Shown here piece by piece: positions 9,845 to 20,112 of a stretch of DNA of 64,000 bases; position 1 is the stretch's first letter; every line of letters begins with the position of its first letter. Source of the stretch: Clonostachys chloroleuca (Eukaryota; Ascomycota; Sordariomycetes; Hypocreales; Bionectriaceae); assembly GCA_037952775.1 (NCBI GenBank), contig JBANAY010000003.1, positions 27,714,001 through 27,778,000 of the forward strand. Reading direction: 5' to 3'. Under the pieces are notes generated by a model. That model did not search any database. It saw nothing but the letters and a program-made list of their open reading frames with translations, and was not told where the DNA came from. The position numbers and the translations under genes were made by a program.

Positions 9845-10980
9845 CTTTGTGTGAGAGGAATCCCGGACTCTGATCGATAAATCCGACCAGACAACTGAAG
9901 AAAAACCAACGAATTATATTACATTATTCAATACAAATGTCATCGTCATGAGCCATTTGATCAACTTGCCTCCAGCGCCCAGGGTCGCCACAAGAGGTGG
10001 GTACACGGAAACCGGCGTAGGTGTCGGAAGTCTAGCCCGCAATGTCGCCTTACTGGCGTGAATATACGTATTCAAAGTCAAGAGCCACTTCGTTCTAATC
10101 ATTATTTACCTAGTAAATTAATACCGAAAATTCTGAACCCCCTGCCCTGGTCATTGGATACATACATGCTTCTGTGCCCACTAACCATGTGACTTTGTCG
10201 ACAACGCTCACCCAGGCTGGCCTTGGGTATGCCAAAAGCGGAGATACCTACGGAAAGGAACAATTCTTTCGCCCTTAAAATCGGTGTCATTATCAGCAAC
10301 TTCAAAATCAAGGCATGCTTCGTTTTGTGGGATGTTCTATAGTTTCATTCGTGGTTTTTATTTTATACTCGAACTCGTATCCGTAGGATGTTCTAGAGCA
10401 TCATTGCTAGCCTTCTTACTTAAGAGGTGAGGCGTTGGGTCAGTGGTAGGATCTGCTTCTATGTTTCACGGGGTAAAGTGAAATGTTAGAATCATATTGG
10501 AAGACTCCCGGTTTCCATATCAACTCTGTGGTATACTGAAAGCAAATGAACCCATCGTATCACATGATTCTTCCGAACAGCGGACCCAAATCATCATTCG
10601 ATCTGGAACTAGATATCTTCTACTTGAGCGCTGACCAAGCCGATCGTACAATTTGGGCACCCAAGAGAATCTCGAACCCAAAAAGGAAACATAATTCTCC
10701 CCGGTAGTGGCTTCTCCTTCCGTCTTGCAACCTACTGGTTGACTATCGATGCTAGAGATGAGAAGGTACATGTCATGCGATTGGTTTGATTGCGTCTCGA
10801 TCTGCCCGCCGCGAGTCATTAAGGGATCGCGGCATCAAACTCCACCTACGCATACCGTAGATTAACAAGAGAATCTCCATTGAATAACCGAGATGTGGAC
10901 TGACCTATCTGCAATATTGACAAACTCTGTTCAACATTGGCTTGTACGGCTTCCTCCGACTGGTTCGGGCTGGGGATCAG

Positions 10981-10989
10981 TCGGCCGGT
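10981..10989 (+). promoter_or_regulatory. TCGGCCGGT motif upstream of the sugar transporter
   Basis: The 9-mer TCGGCCGGT, containing a CGG-CCG palindrome of the kind bound by Zn2Cys6 dimers, lies about 440 bp upstream of the transporter ATG. The same 9-mer is at 17725-17733 and, on the other strand, at 22958-22966. Confidence 0.35.
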
Positions 10990-11330
10990 ACCTTTCCCGA
11001 CTCCGGCCGCGCTAGATGGAGACGGCTTAGCTGTTTTCCACCCATGAATTGCCTCGTAAGATCTCCCACACATGGCGAGCATGTGGAGAGGAAACCCGGT
11101 AATGAGCACGTCCAGAACATGTTGGACAACCCAGTAACTCCCCCAGCTCTCTCCACGCCGAACTTGAGCCGTCTCCACGTCCCCAAGTTGTGGGACAGAC
11201 TTGCGGGGGGAGAAACGTGCCGAGTCACACGCGCCTTGAAGCTGAGAAAAAAGCCGGGATTGTCTGAACAGTAGAAGGGAACTCGACAGCCGCGATCGAT
11301 CCCCGCTCCCTCTCCTCCCATGGCATTCAG

Positions 11331-11338
11331 TATATAAG
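11331..11338 (+). promoter_or_regulatory. TATA box of the sugar transporter
   Basis: TATATAAG about 94 bp upstream of the transporter start codon, followed by a pyrimidine-rich leader. Confidence 0.6.
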
Positions 11339-11431
11339 ACTCCCTCTTGCTCGTCATCCTAGCATTATCCTCTTCAGCAAGTTCCAAGCGGCTCTTTACT
11401 CATAGCAAACTCTTCTCTACTATTCAACGAC

Positions 11432-13394
11432 ATGACCAATCCACGCCCTGGCTCTCGCGACGCAGAGTCACCTTCTCTGGGCCCGAAGGTGGCTAAAGAG
11501 GATGTGACGCAGGTTGAGACCCTGGACGAAAAGGCCACTGAGCACTCACCTGTCATCTCCGACTTCGCAACTTGGGATCGAGCAAAATGCATGAAAACCT
11601 TCTGGCGACTCTACTTGACCGGAGTTTGTGTATCTCTTTGCGGAATGTGAGTATCTCCTAAGCTGAACTGGACGCATAATGGCAGCTTCGTTAACATTAG
11701 TCGCTCGCTTAGGTACGCGGGTTATGCAAACTCTGTCATCGGTAGTATTGTGGCCAACAAAGGCTTCATCGAACAATTCGCAACAGTCAAAGATCCCGTG
11801 ACTGGCCAGAAAGCTCTCGAGCCTAACCACATCTCGCTCTGGGCTGCTGGATATTTCATTACAACTATCGCAATTCAAACAGTTGCCCCGAACACGGCCG
11901 ACCGTTTTGGCCGTAAATTCAACATGTGGGCCGTCACGTTCTTCCTCACAACTGTATGTTTGTGCCGGTAGTTGATTTCTACAGCCATTCTCCTGTTCTG
12001 TTCACTGACCGCTGTTGATTGGCAGTCAATCATTATTCAAGTCTTCGCTCCAAACTGGTGGGTGTTGTTGATTGCACGTCTGATCGCCGGATGCGCTGGT
12101 GGCATGATGGGAACTTCAGTGATGGTGTACTTGTCCGAGGTCGCGATGCCCCAATTCCGTGGCGCTCTTCTCGGGAGTTTTTCACTTGCTTTTGCCCTTG
12201 GTCAAGTGTTTCTGGCCATCGCCCTGAAGATTCTCGAGGTCACCTCGCCTTTGGCTTTCCGCAACGCCTTCTACTCCGAGTTCGTCTTCACTGGCCTCTG
12301 GCTTATTCCCATGCTGTATCTTCCCGAATCCCCAGGTAAGTGTCACTCATTTCAACTACTACGATATATCCGCAGGCTCTAACAGATTGGTAGCATGGTA
12401 CGCTGCTAAAGGGAGGCACGAAGAAGGTAAAAAGGCCCTTGGTAAGCTCGTCGGAAATGTCCAAGGGTATAGACTCGACAACGAATATGCCGTTATCCAG
12501 CAAGAGGTAGAGGAATCACAGGCTCGGGCCAAGGCTCTTGGTACCTCCGACTGGAAAGCTGTTGTCTGCAACAGAAACAATCTCAAACGCGCAGTCATTT
12601 CCAGCTTGCCCTTTACTTTCCAGAACATCGTTGGTGTCCCGTTGATGTTTGGCTATACCACATACTTCTTCCAGCTGGCAGGTGTCTCCGACCCTTTCTT
12701 GGGAAACATGGTCAAACAGATGGTTCTCGTCGTGGGCATCATTATAGGCTTCTATACCATTGACAAGGTCGGCCGAAGGACGCTTGTTATCGGCGGCGGC
12801 GCTATGATGGCCGTTCTCAGCGCAATCGTTGGTGGACTTGGGTTTATTAAACAGAACTCAGCGTCTGGTGCGGCCCTCGTTGCACTTTGCTCAATCTGGG
12901 CCTTCGTGTACGCAAACTCACTTGCGCCAATTGGTGAGAACTTCCTATTTGACACCTATACTTCTGAACAGTCCTAATTAAACCTACCCACAGGCTGGAT
13001 CAGTCTCGTCGAAATCTCAAGCCCCCAGCTCCGGGCGAAGACAACATCTCTTGCCGTCACGATTCAATATCTGACTGGAATCATCTTTGTAAGTGCAATT
13101 TTGTTGAAACTTATAAACAACCCTTGGCTGATCATTTCCCACCTCTAGAATTACTGCGTGCCACTCATGTTGTCCAATCAATATGCTGGCTGGGGCCAGA
13201 AGACTGGCTTATTTTTCGCCGGTCTTACTGTAATCTATCTGATTCCTATTATATTCTGGTTCCCAGAGACCAAGGGCCGCACTTACACCGAGTTGGATGA
13301 GCTATTTGAGAGGCGTGTTCCTGCTTGGAGATTCGCCTCGACAAAGACTGCTCACCAGGCAGAAGTTGAAGCTAAAGCCCAGGAAGAGAAGTAA
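11432..13394 (+). CDS. MFS sugar transporter (maltose/uronide permease-like)
   Basis: Six exons (11432-11646, 11713-11953, 12026-12335, 12394-12933, 12994-13088, 13149-13394) with 56-72 bp introns give 548 residues in frame throughout. It has about twelve hydrophobic segments. Sugar porter signatures are present: DRFGRK after TM2, PESPAWY at the end of the first half, DKVGRR in the second half, and the terminal PETKGRTYTELDELF. The N-terminal 50 residues are charged and cytosolic, as in fungal alpha-glucoside symporters. The substrate cannot be read from motifs. Context (intracellular glucuronidase, GH88 and DUF2264 enzymes) suggests uptake of uronic-acid oligosaccharides or glucuronides, which is inference. 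The promoter carries a TATA box and a TCGGCCGGT site. Confidence 0.92.
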
Positions 13395-13822
13395 ATGTCG
13401 ATGGCCAGTTAAGAGGACATCTGGATAAATCAAGGAGATACGTACCATATGTTCTCGGTAGATTGGCTCGAGACTAGCCCCAAAAGTGGCTGGCAGAGAA
13501 GATGGCACTCCAAGATTGAGGACTTGGCGCTCTGGCATAATCTTCAAAATAATCAACACATTAAACAATAAGTATCAAGGTCACTCAAAATACAAATTGC
13601 CTTCAACAGCTTTATATATTTAAAATGAAGAAAAAAAAAAAAAAGCGAAGATAGACGGAGGTAGCCTTCTAACACTGGAACGTGCCTGACATGAGTCTCA
13701 ACTTCTAATGAGTGGAAGAAGAATCCAGCACCCAATTTCCCACAATAACTACATGATTGGCTAGCTAACATGTACTGAACCGGAAAGTTTACTGGTTCCT
13801 AATCATCTCAGGACAATTTCAA
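13395..13822. other. Intergenic, AT-rich
   Basis: 3' flank of the transporter. It holds a 14-15 base A run near 13630-13645. No gene seen. Confidence 0.5.
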
Positions 13823-14985
13823 TCAAAGCTTTTGCTCATAGTTCCTGGACTTGTGAGAAGCTTCTCTGCCCTCTTTGGGAAGCTGCCAATACTGTTCATA
13901 TAAATCGAGCGCACCGGGGTTGGCGATGGTGCCACTCGCGACAGACTTTCGCCCATTGACTATGTTCTTGACGTTGATTTCACACTTCTTACCATTGACG
14001 GTGTAAGGAATATCCGCCACTTCAAAGATGAACTTGGGAACGTGTCGTGGATAATATCGATCTCAGATAGCGCCACGTATCCTCTGCGCAAGATCTCTGT
14101 CAAGCCTGGATCCCGACTTCATTTTGATGAATAACAGAACGCGTTCATCAGCATCAATCTCGCGTTTTTTGTCCTACACAAATGCTATCGGACCATTCTG
14201 GGAAGGTTTCCGTAACAGCGTAGATCTCAGCCGAGCCAGACCTGACGCCAGATGGGTTGAGAACGCCATCGCTAGCAATATCGTAGGTTAGCTAGTAACC
14301 AGAAACAGAGCAAGCTCGAGGTGAAAAAAAAGACAAACTTACGACCGCCCAAGTATCACCAGCCCTCCAGTATCTGCAAGTTGCTTCACAAGGTCACCTT
14401 GGCACCAGATCGTCGTGCCGTACCGCTCAAAATAAGACGATCGGTACCTCTCATTACCGTCCTCTCCAACAAAAGCGAGAGGCTGACTCGGAAACGGTTC
14501 CGTGCATACTAGCTCAACGGCTTCGGCGCTATTTCCCAGGGAAACAGGGTCAGGCCGTGCCGCATCAAAGATGTCCACTGCCATTCCCAAGGCCTTGCAC
14601 TGGATCTCGCCAGCGTACACAGGGAGAAGAGGGGTCCCTCCCACGACTGTTGGGCAAAGTGTTAGCGCAGCTCGCCGATCTCATTGTTGGAACACGTATA
14701 GCAGCCAGCAATATCCGTACCCCCACTCATGGAGCATAAGAGCACGCTTGGGGGGAAAGCCTTGGAGTAGAACCAGCGATAAGTATCTTCAGATAGGACG
14801 GAACCGGAAGAGGTCACAACACGCAATTTGCTGAGGTTGAAGCTTTTGTCTGAACGAAATAGTTAGGTGGTTAAGCACGTCTATTGAAGGGAGATCATCC
14901 ACACACATGGGATGATACCATGGTCTCGTAGTACGGTTAGATAACGTGGAGAGGTACCAAACACCCCGACTCTACGAAATGGTCA
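13823..14985 (-). pseudogene. Acetoacetyl-CoA synthetase, 5'-truncated and decayed
   Basis: The minus strand encodes the C-terminal half of an acetoacetyl-CoA synthetase (normally about 680 residues; makes acetoacetyl-CoA from acetoacetate, CoA and ATP). FGTSPRYL (about 14960-14940) is followed after an intron by SGGTDIAGC, GGTPLLPVYAGEIQ, a [13 protein letters not shown] splice, and DIPYTVNGKKCEINVK near the end. The adenylate-forming N-terminal half is absent. Further damage: the splice donor after DIAGC reads AT where GT is expected (near 14712). An extra base in the T run at 14165-14170 shifts frame. A TGA at 14065-14063 stands where CGA would fit. The rest stays highly protein-like, so decay is recent. 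The 5' break joins it to a regulator fragment on the same strand. Confidence 0.85.
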
Positions 14986-14989
14986 ATTG

Positions 14990-15720
14990 CTTTTTCCTAA
15001 AGATAAAACCAAAGTCACACCTGGACCTACTTTGCCGAGACAACCTGATGCTAGAGTGTATGCGAGACAGCCTTTCTCGGCCGGATTTTGATCCCGAGGC
15101 TCGCACATTAACTCATGGAGTCCAAGGTCGGTCAACATTCGACAAGCGATGCCTATAACATCCAGCATGTTAGTCAACGGGTTGCAGAGGTGGCTAGATC
15201 AACACTTGCCGCAATACATCCATCCCAGTGAGCTTTGGCCTGTTGTAGACTCATACTCGCTGAGAAGAAGGAACCCTTCTAAGTTTGCAGGCGAGGGTTC
15301 GTACAAGGCTTTAGAAACACCTTCCTTAGCCAACTCGTAGTAGTTCAGCCCAAGCCGGCGCACAGATTCAGAAGTGCTGAGTCGCGAGCTGCACGCCAGC
15401 ATGATATTCTCCAAAAACTTAGAATGCCATCTAGATTCGTCCCCGTCTTCTCTCCAATGCCTTAAAAGCAAGCCTTCTTCAATGAGCTCCACCAGTAAAA
15501 TCTGGTATTTGAAAAATTCTCGCAGCAGGCTGTCCCGTAAATGGCGTGAGCTCGGGTCGAGGTCGATACATCCCGAATCGTTTTTGGCTTCATTGGCCAA
15601 AGCCAGAAGAGGTTCGTCGTTGGAGAAAGAAACGTGCAAATGAGATCATTATGAATAAATAGCATGGGTCTGACGTTCCAGGGAATAAATTTCTATGTAT
15701 GTCTCCGTGATCTTGTCTGG
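14990..15720 (-). pseudogene. Fungal_trans regulator fragment, truncated at both ends
   Basis: The frame from 15639 to 15245 encodes the core of a fungal_trans regulator domain: RHLRDSLLREFFKYQ, SRWHSKFLENIMLAC, YEPSPANLEGFLLLSEYE, GWMYCG. A GCAAGT...TATAG (GC-AG) intron then leads to IACRMLTDLGLHE and AYTLASG. Beyond that the similarity stops, and acetoacetyl-CoA synthetase sequence begins within about 60 bases. Upstream of 15640 the likeness breaks into other frames, and no zinc cluster is found before the next gene. It is a relic of a different regulator from the intact one at 20.1-22.9 kb and cannot bind DNA as it stands. Confidence 0.75.
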
Positions 15721-15929
15721 TCGTTGCAAGAAAGGATAATTTACAGCTCGCGGGAAAAACTCCGAACCCCTGCAATTACCAAGAAAGAGAGTCATAAAAT
15801 TGAAAACAAGGAAAAGATTGAAAAGCTCATTGCTTTAAACTAAGCAAATCCAATATCAATCTGATCGTCGCCTTGTGCGAATCTATTTGTCCAAGTATAG
15901 GATGAAGTTGTTCCTTCTATGATCAGTTT

Positions 15930-17459
15930 CTAGGCTAGCCCCAGGCGAAGAAGTTGCGTCCCGAACTCAATCAAGTAGTAATCTGCATAAACCAATCCAT
16001 GGTCTGCTATCTGTGCATATCCTAGAGCATTATTAGACACTGTGGCATTTTTCAAGACTGCTTCAAAAGTGCTACCCTCCAATTCATCGAGACCGATGAT
16101 ATCTCCATCCCTCGTGGCGACCAATTTTGCTCGTTCTGAAGCGAGAGAGCATGAAATTGTTTCCTCGATAATGGTTAAAGCTGCTTTCAGATATCTCTTT
16201 CCCATATCATATCTCCCAAGGCCAACAAGTGCTTGAGACAGAATCAGCATGCCATTTGCCGCAGCAGTACCTGCTGAGGTATCTCTTAAGGGTATACCAT
16301 CTGTGACAACTGGGGCATCAAAGTCCCACATCGGCACGTAGCGGCCTGATGTTGTCCCATCCGCAGTGTGGATTTCAACACAGCTGGGAGCCATTTCTAG
16401 GCGAAGCAGAAAGTATTCGGCAAGGCCACATGCCACCTGAAGAAAGGTTTCGTCTTTTGTCCAGGTGTACGTCTGCGCGTATCCCAGTATCGCCCAAGCC
16501 TGGCCACGAGACCACGTCGAGTTTGCGTCAAAGCCCTGCGCAGTGCGTTTCTCTTTTATGCACCCAGTCTCGGGGCAAAAGTTCACAACATGCCCGGTGC
16601 TATATAGCATACCGGAGAATCCTGGGCGACACACTGTTGGCTCCTCTCGCAAGTGAGTATGGATGAGAGTATGCGCATGGTGCTTTGCCGCGTCGCTCAG
16701 ATGAGATGATCCACTGTGAGCTGCGGCGTAGAAGAGAAGATCAAGGTTGCATAAAGAATCGATAATGACGATAAAGTTTTCGTCCATGCCGCGAATGTGA
16801 GGGGCGTTTGTCCACACTAACTCGTCCCAGCAGCGAATCGCGCCGACCGTCGAGTTGTAACGAGTATACAAGCTATTGGCAGCCGTTATTATAGTACTCA
16901 AAGCCTTTTCATCGTGAAAAAGCTCCCATCTAGGCTTCATGTGGGTCATCATGATGAACCCAAGATCGTGCGTGTTTATGAGCCGAGATTCACCATGGAT
17001 CGGATCAGACCAGGTTTTCCCCAAGTTTTCAAGAGTCCGGCGCAAAGATTTTAATTCAACATCTTTAAGTCGAAGCCGAGTCGGATACTTGATTGCTCTC
17101 TCTAGAAGGGAATAGATAGAACCCGGGAAGAATCCACAGGTCCAGAAGTCAATTCCCTTGGAAACGTATTGACCGACATCTTGCCCCGCCTGTGGGACAA
17201 TATGTGGATATTGTGAAGGTGGGTTCTAGAGTTCGACAATCAGACTCATATTCAGATATTTCAAGCTATAACTTACGTTGTGCAACAGATGTTTTTGGGC
17301 TGTTCGTATTATTTTCGCCACGACGTTCTCCGAGAAAAGTTCATCCAGTGAATCCTTCTGCCCCGCTCTCACTGGATCACTCTGTAGTCGTATCTTCCCA
17401 ACTGAGGCCGTACCATTGGTGTAGACATTTGTGATTGCGTGAAGGCCACCCATTGTCAA
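15930..17459 (-). CDS. GH88 unsaturated glucuronyl hydrolase
   Basis: Two exons (17459-17277, 17189-15930) with an 87-bp intron give 480 residues. Family marks of GH88 unsaturated uronyl hydrolases: GIDFWTCGFFPGSIYSLLER near the start of the barrel, the Asp in FIVIIDSLCNLDLLFYA, STWSRGQAWAILGYAQTY, LRDTSAGTAAANGMLILS, and a tail near ALGYAQIADHGLVYADYYLIE. These enzymes hydrate the 4,5-unsaturated uronic acid left at oligosaccharide ends by polysaccharide lyases. There is no signal peptide (MTMGGLHAITN), so action is intracellular. The residues just before STW are DAN, where many homologues show an acidic pair, so one of the two catalytic acids should be checked. It diverges from the DUF2264 gene across a 397-bp shared promoter. 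Confidence 0.9.
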
Positions 17460-17856
17460 AGACGGAGGGGGGATGCTGTTGTCGCTAACACCACAAGATT
17501 TTCTCCTTCTATTTCAAAAATTGCGATATAAGGTCAGAGTGTCCTTCAACTGTGAGAAATGCATCAAATTATCGCATGGATCGAAAAGCTTCTCTGAAGT
17601 CCAGCAGACTCAGGGGTAGACTCCTTTCTTTTCATGAGCGTGACACAAGCCTTTACCGGAATGCGGAGCCCCGCGCCACCCCGAACATCACATGCGTCAT
17701 ATTTTTCGGGTTTCGTCCTGACTCTCGGCCGGTGACACCCGACAGGACTTTGGAAGACCATTGAATGCTCCGGATGCCTGGACTGCTTGGCAGTATCTGC
17801 TGATCGTGCGAAATCATCCTTAGGCATTCAGCATTGACATCAAACGGCGCTGCAAC
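17460..17856. promoter_or_regulatory. Bidirectional promoter of GH88 and DUF2264 genes
   Basis: 397 bp between two divergent start codons. It contains TCGGCCGGT at 17725-17733, flanked by an inverted pair TCGGGT (17706-17711) and ACCCGA (17737-17742). No coding frame I would defend. Confidence 0.6.
17725..17733 (+). promoter_or_regulatory. TCGGCCGGT motif in the divergent promoter
   Basis: Second copy of the 9-mer, about 124 bp upstream of the DUF2264 start and 266 bp upstream of the GH88 start. A candidate site for the cluster regulator. Confidence 0.4.
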
Positions 17857-20039
17857 ATGCCACCTCTTGCGGGCTTTTCAGACAACCCATTCCGCACTCG
17901 GGGCGACATCCTCGTGGCTGCCAAGGCTCTCCTCCAACCTTTGCTTCCTTATTTCTCTCCAGGATGTGCCCGAATTCATATCCCTGTTGCCACTGGCACA
18001 CATTTCGACGAAACCGCGGCCCAGCTCGAAGGCTACGCCCGGCCACTATGGGTCGTCGCGGCTCTGCTGATGGGTGGCGAGGAGCCTGACTGGGATCTGA
18101 TACAACCATGGATCAAGGGCATAGAAACCGGTACCGACCCAGAGCACCCCGAGTTTTGGGGGCAAATCCGGGACTACGACCAGAAAATGGTTGAATGTGA
18201 GATGATATCTTTTTTACTACTAGCCGCACCAAAAGAGCGCCTGTGGGGGAAGATGGGCCCCAGGGTCCAACACAACATAATAGCTTGGTTGTCGGAAATC
18301 CAAGTCAGAGCCATGCCACCTGCGAACTGGCTTTGGTTTCGCGTGTTTGTCAACCTGGCTCTTCTGAAAACATGTGGAGTCGACACACCTACAGTCCGAG
18401 AGTCCCTTCAAAGTGATCTCGAGCTGCTCGACACTTTTTATGTTGCGGATGGATGGTCTGGAGATGGTCTATGGAGATCACCAGAGTTGGATGAAAAGGA
18501 ATGGGAGATATATAAGCAAACCGGGCGAGCAAATGCGCTTCCTAATAGTAGAAATATTTGCTACTATTCGGGCAGCTTCGCCATCCAATTCAGTCAGCTT
18601 CTATATATCCGCTTTGCTGGAGATCTAGATCCTGAAAGGACCGAAAGATACCGTCAACAAGCACGAGATTTTGGTGCCGGATTTTGGAGATATTTCGACT
18701 CGGAGGGTGCAGCGATACCATTCGGTCGTTCTTTAACGTACCGCTTTGCCTGTGGTGGCTTCTTCGCAGCGCTCGCTCTAGCTGGAGTTGACCACATGCC
18801 TGTACCGCTTCAAACATTGGGTGATGTCAAGGGGTTTCTCTTACGCCATCTCAGATGGTGGGCGAGGCACTCGGATAATATCTTTTATCCAGATGGAACG
18901 CTAAATATCGGCTGGGTTTATCCGTATGTCACTTAGGGATGCTTTGGAAATCTATACATCGCTGACGTCTGATGAATAGGAACTGGTATCTAGCTGAAGA
19001 CTACAACTCGCCTCAATCCGTCTATTGGGCTCTAAAATCTCTTATAATCGTCGCTTTAGATGCCGATCATCCATTCTGGGTCCAGCCCGAAACGCCATAT
19101 CCTGAAGGCGGTGGGGTGAGTCTTGTTCCTGCACCACAACAAATACTATGTAATCATCCCCGAGGCAGTCACCATTTTCTTCTATCCTTCTCCCAGTTTA
19201 TCGGCATTCCTTTCAAAGCTTCAAGGGCCAAATACTCCAAATTTGCCTACTCATCGGCATTTGGGTTCTCTGTCCCCAATGGGCCTGTTTCGCTAAGACA
19301 GTCACCACCCGACAATACGCTTGCTTTTAGCAGAGATGGTGGCGACACTTGGGCCGTGAAATACAAGGCAGAGCAAGCTAAGTTTGGTAGAATCATGGTT
19401 TGTGATGAGGAAGTACCCATAGGAACTGTATCGTGGTACCCCTGGACTGATCGTAGCGTTGTTGTGACGACCACTATGATCCCACCAACGTCGAGATGGC
19501 CAGACTGGCACATCCGTATTCACAAAATCAAGGCGACTACATCAACCTCACGAGTGTTCTTGTCTGAGGGAGGGTTCGCAATTCATAGTCGCCAGAAGGG
19601 CAATCATCTACTGCTGCCTGAAGTGACAGTAGATGAGCAAACTGACGCAGTCGATGAAGGCATCATTCGTACCGATAATTCGGTTCTGGTCTTGAATAAT
19701 GGCGATGCAGTCGGGATTTCCATCGATGAACCAACAAGAACCTCCCTCAGCTTCTCAATGACGGCCTTCGATCCGGAACCAAATACTAATCTAATGGTAT
19801 CAAGAAGCTTAATACCGTTAGTCGAATATGACTTTGAAGACGGCTTCAAGAAAGGAGAAGAGATTATTCTTGTTGCCAAAGTCTTTGCGATCTCAACGAA
19901 GACCAGTTCTACAAAGAAACCCCCGTATCCAATGGATCGATGGCTAGACGCACCTCGAGTCACTTTCAAGGAAACAAGGCAGTCAACTGACAGTGATGAT
20001 CATATCCATCTCAATTTTGATGATTCAGACATTAATTGA
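17857..20039 (+). CDS. DUF2264 family protein, putative glucuronide-active glycosidase
   Basis: Two exons (17857-18923, 18980-20039) split by a 56-bp intron give 708 residues. The N-terminal half fits DUF2264: NPFRTRGD at the start, [64 protein letters not shown]. The second exon opens with [19 protein letters not shown], followed by a beta-rich C-terminal region. The fold is expected to be an alpha/alpha toroid plus beta-sandwich, as in many uronide-processing enzymes. From memory, DUF2264 members have been placed in GH154 with exo-beta-glucuronidase activity; this should be verified. No signal peptide, so cytosolic. Its pairing with GH88 and the nearby GH2 glucuronidase supports a role in uronide breakdown. 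Confidence 0.88.
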
Positions 20040-20112
20040 TGAACATATATTAATGTACAAGTACTTCTTGGCCACCAATATTTGGTGACGAAAAGCCCTT
20101 CATGCCTATGTT

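Larger units (their letters stand above)
9845..11431. other. Long intergenic region between glucuronidase and transporter
   Basis: Divergent promoters of the glucuronidase (left) and transporter (right). Open frames are short and unrecognised. A stretch at 10432-10460 resembles the 5' half of a glycine tRNA but has no matching 3' half. The right end holds a TCGGCCGGT site and a TATA box, listed separately. Confidence 0.5.

Noticed and set aside
10432..10527. Possible tRNA-Gly-like sequence
   Set aside because: The first 29 bases resemble a glycine tRNA 5' half and a CCCGGTTTCC stretch lies 60 bases on, but no anticodon stem, T arm or acceptor pairing could be completed. At most a degraded relic.
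10660..10690. T-arm-like GGGTTCGA on the minus strand
   Set aside because: The stem does not close and no matching tRNA 5' part was found.
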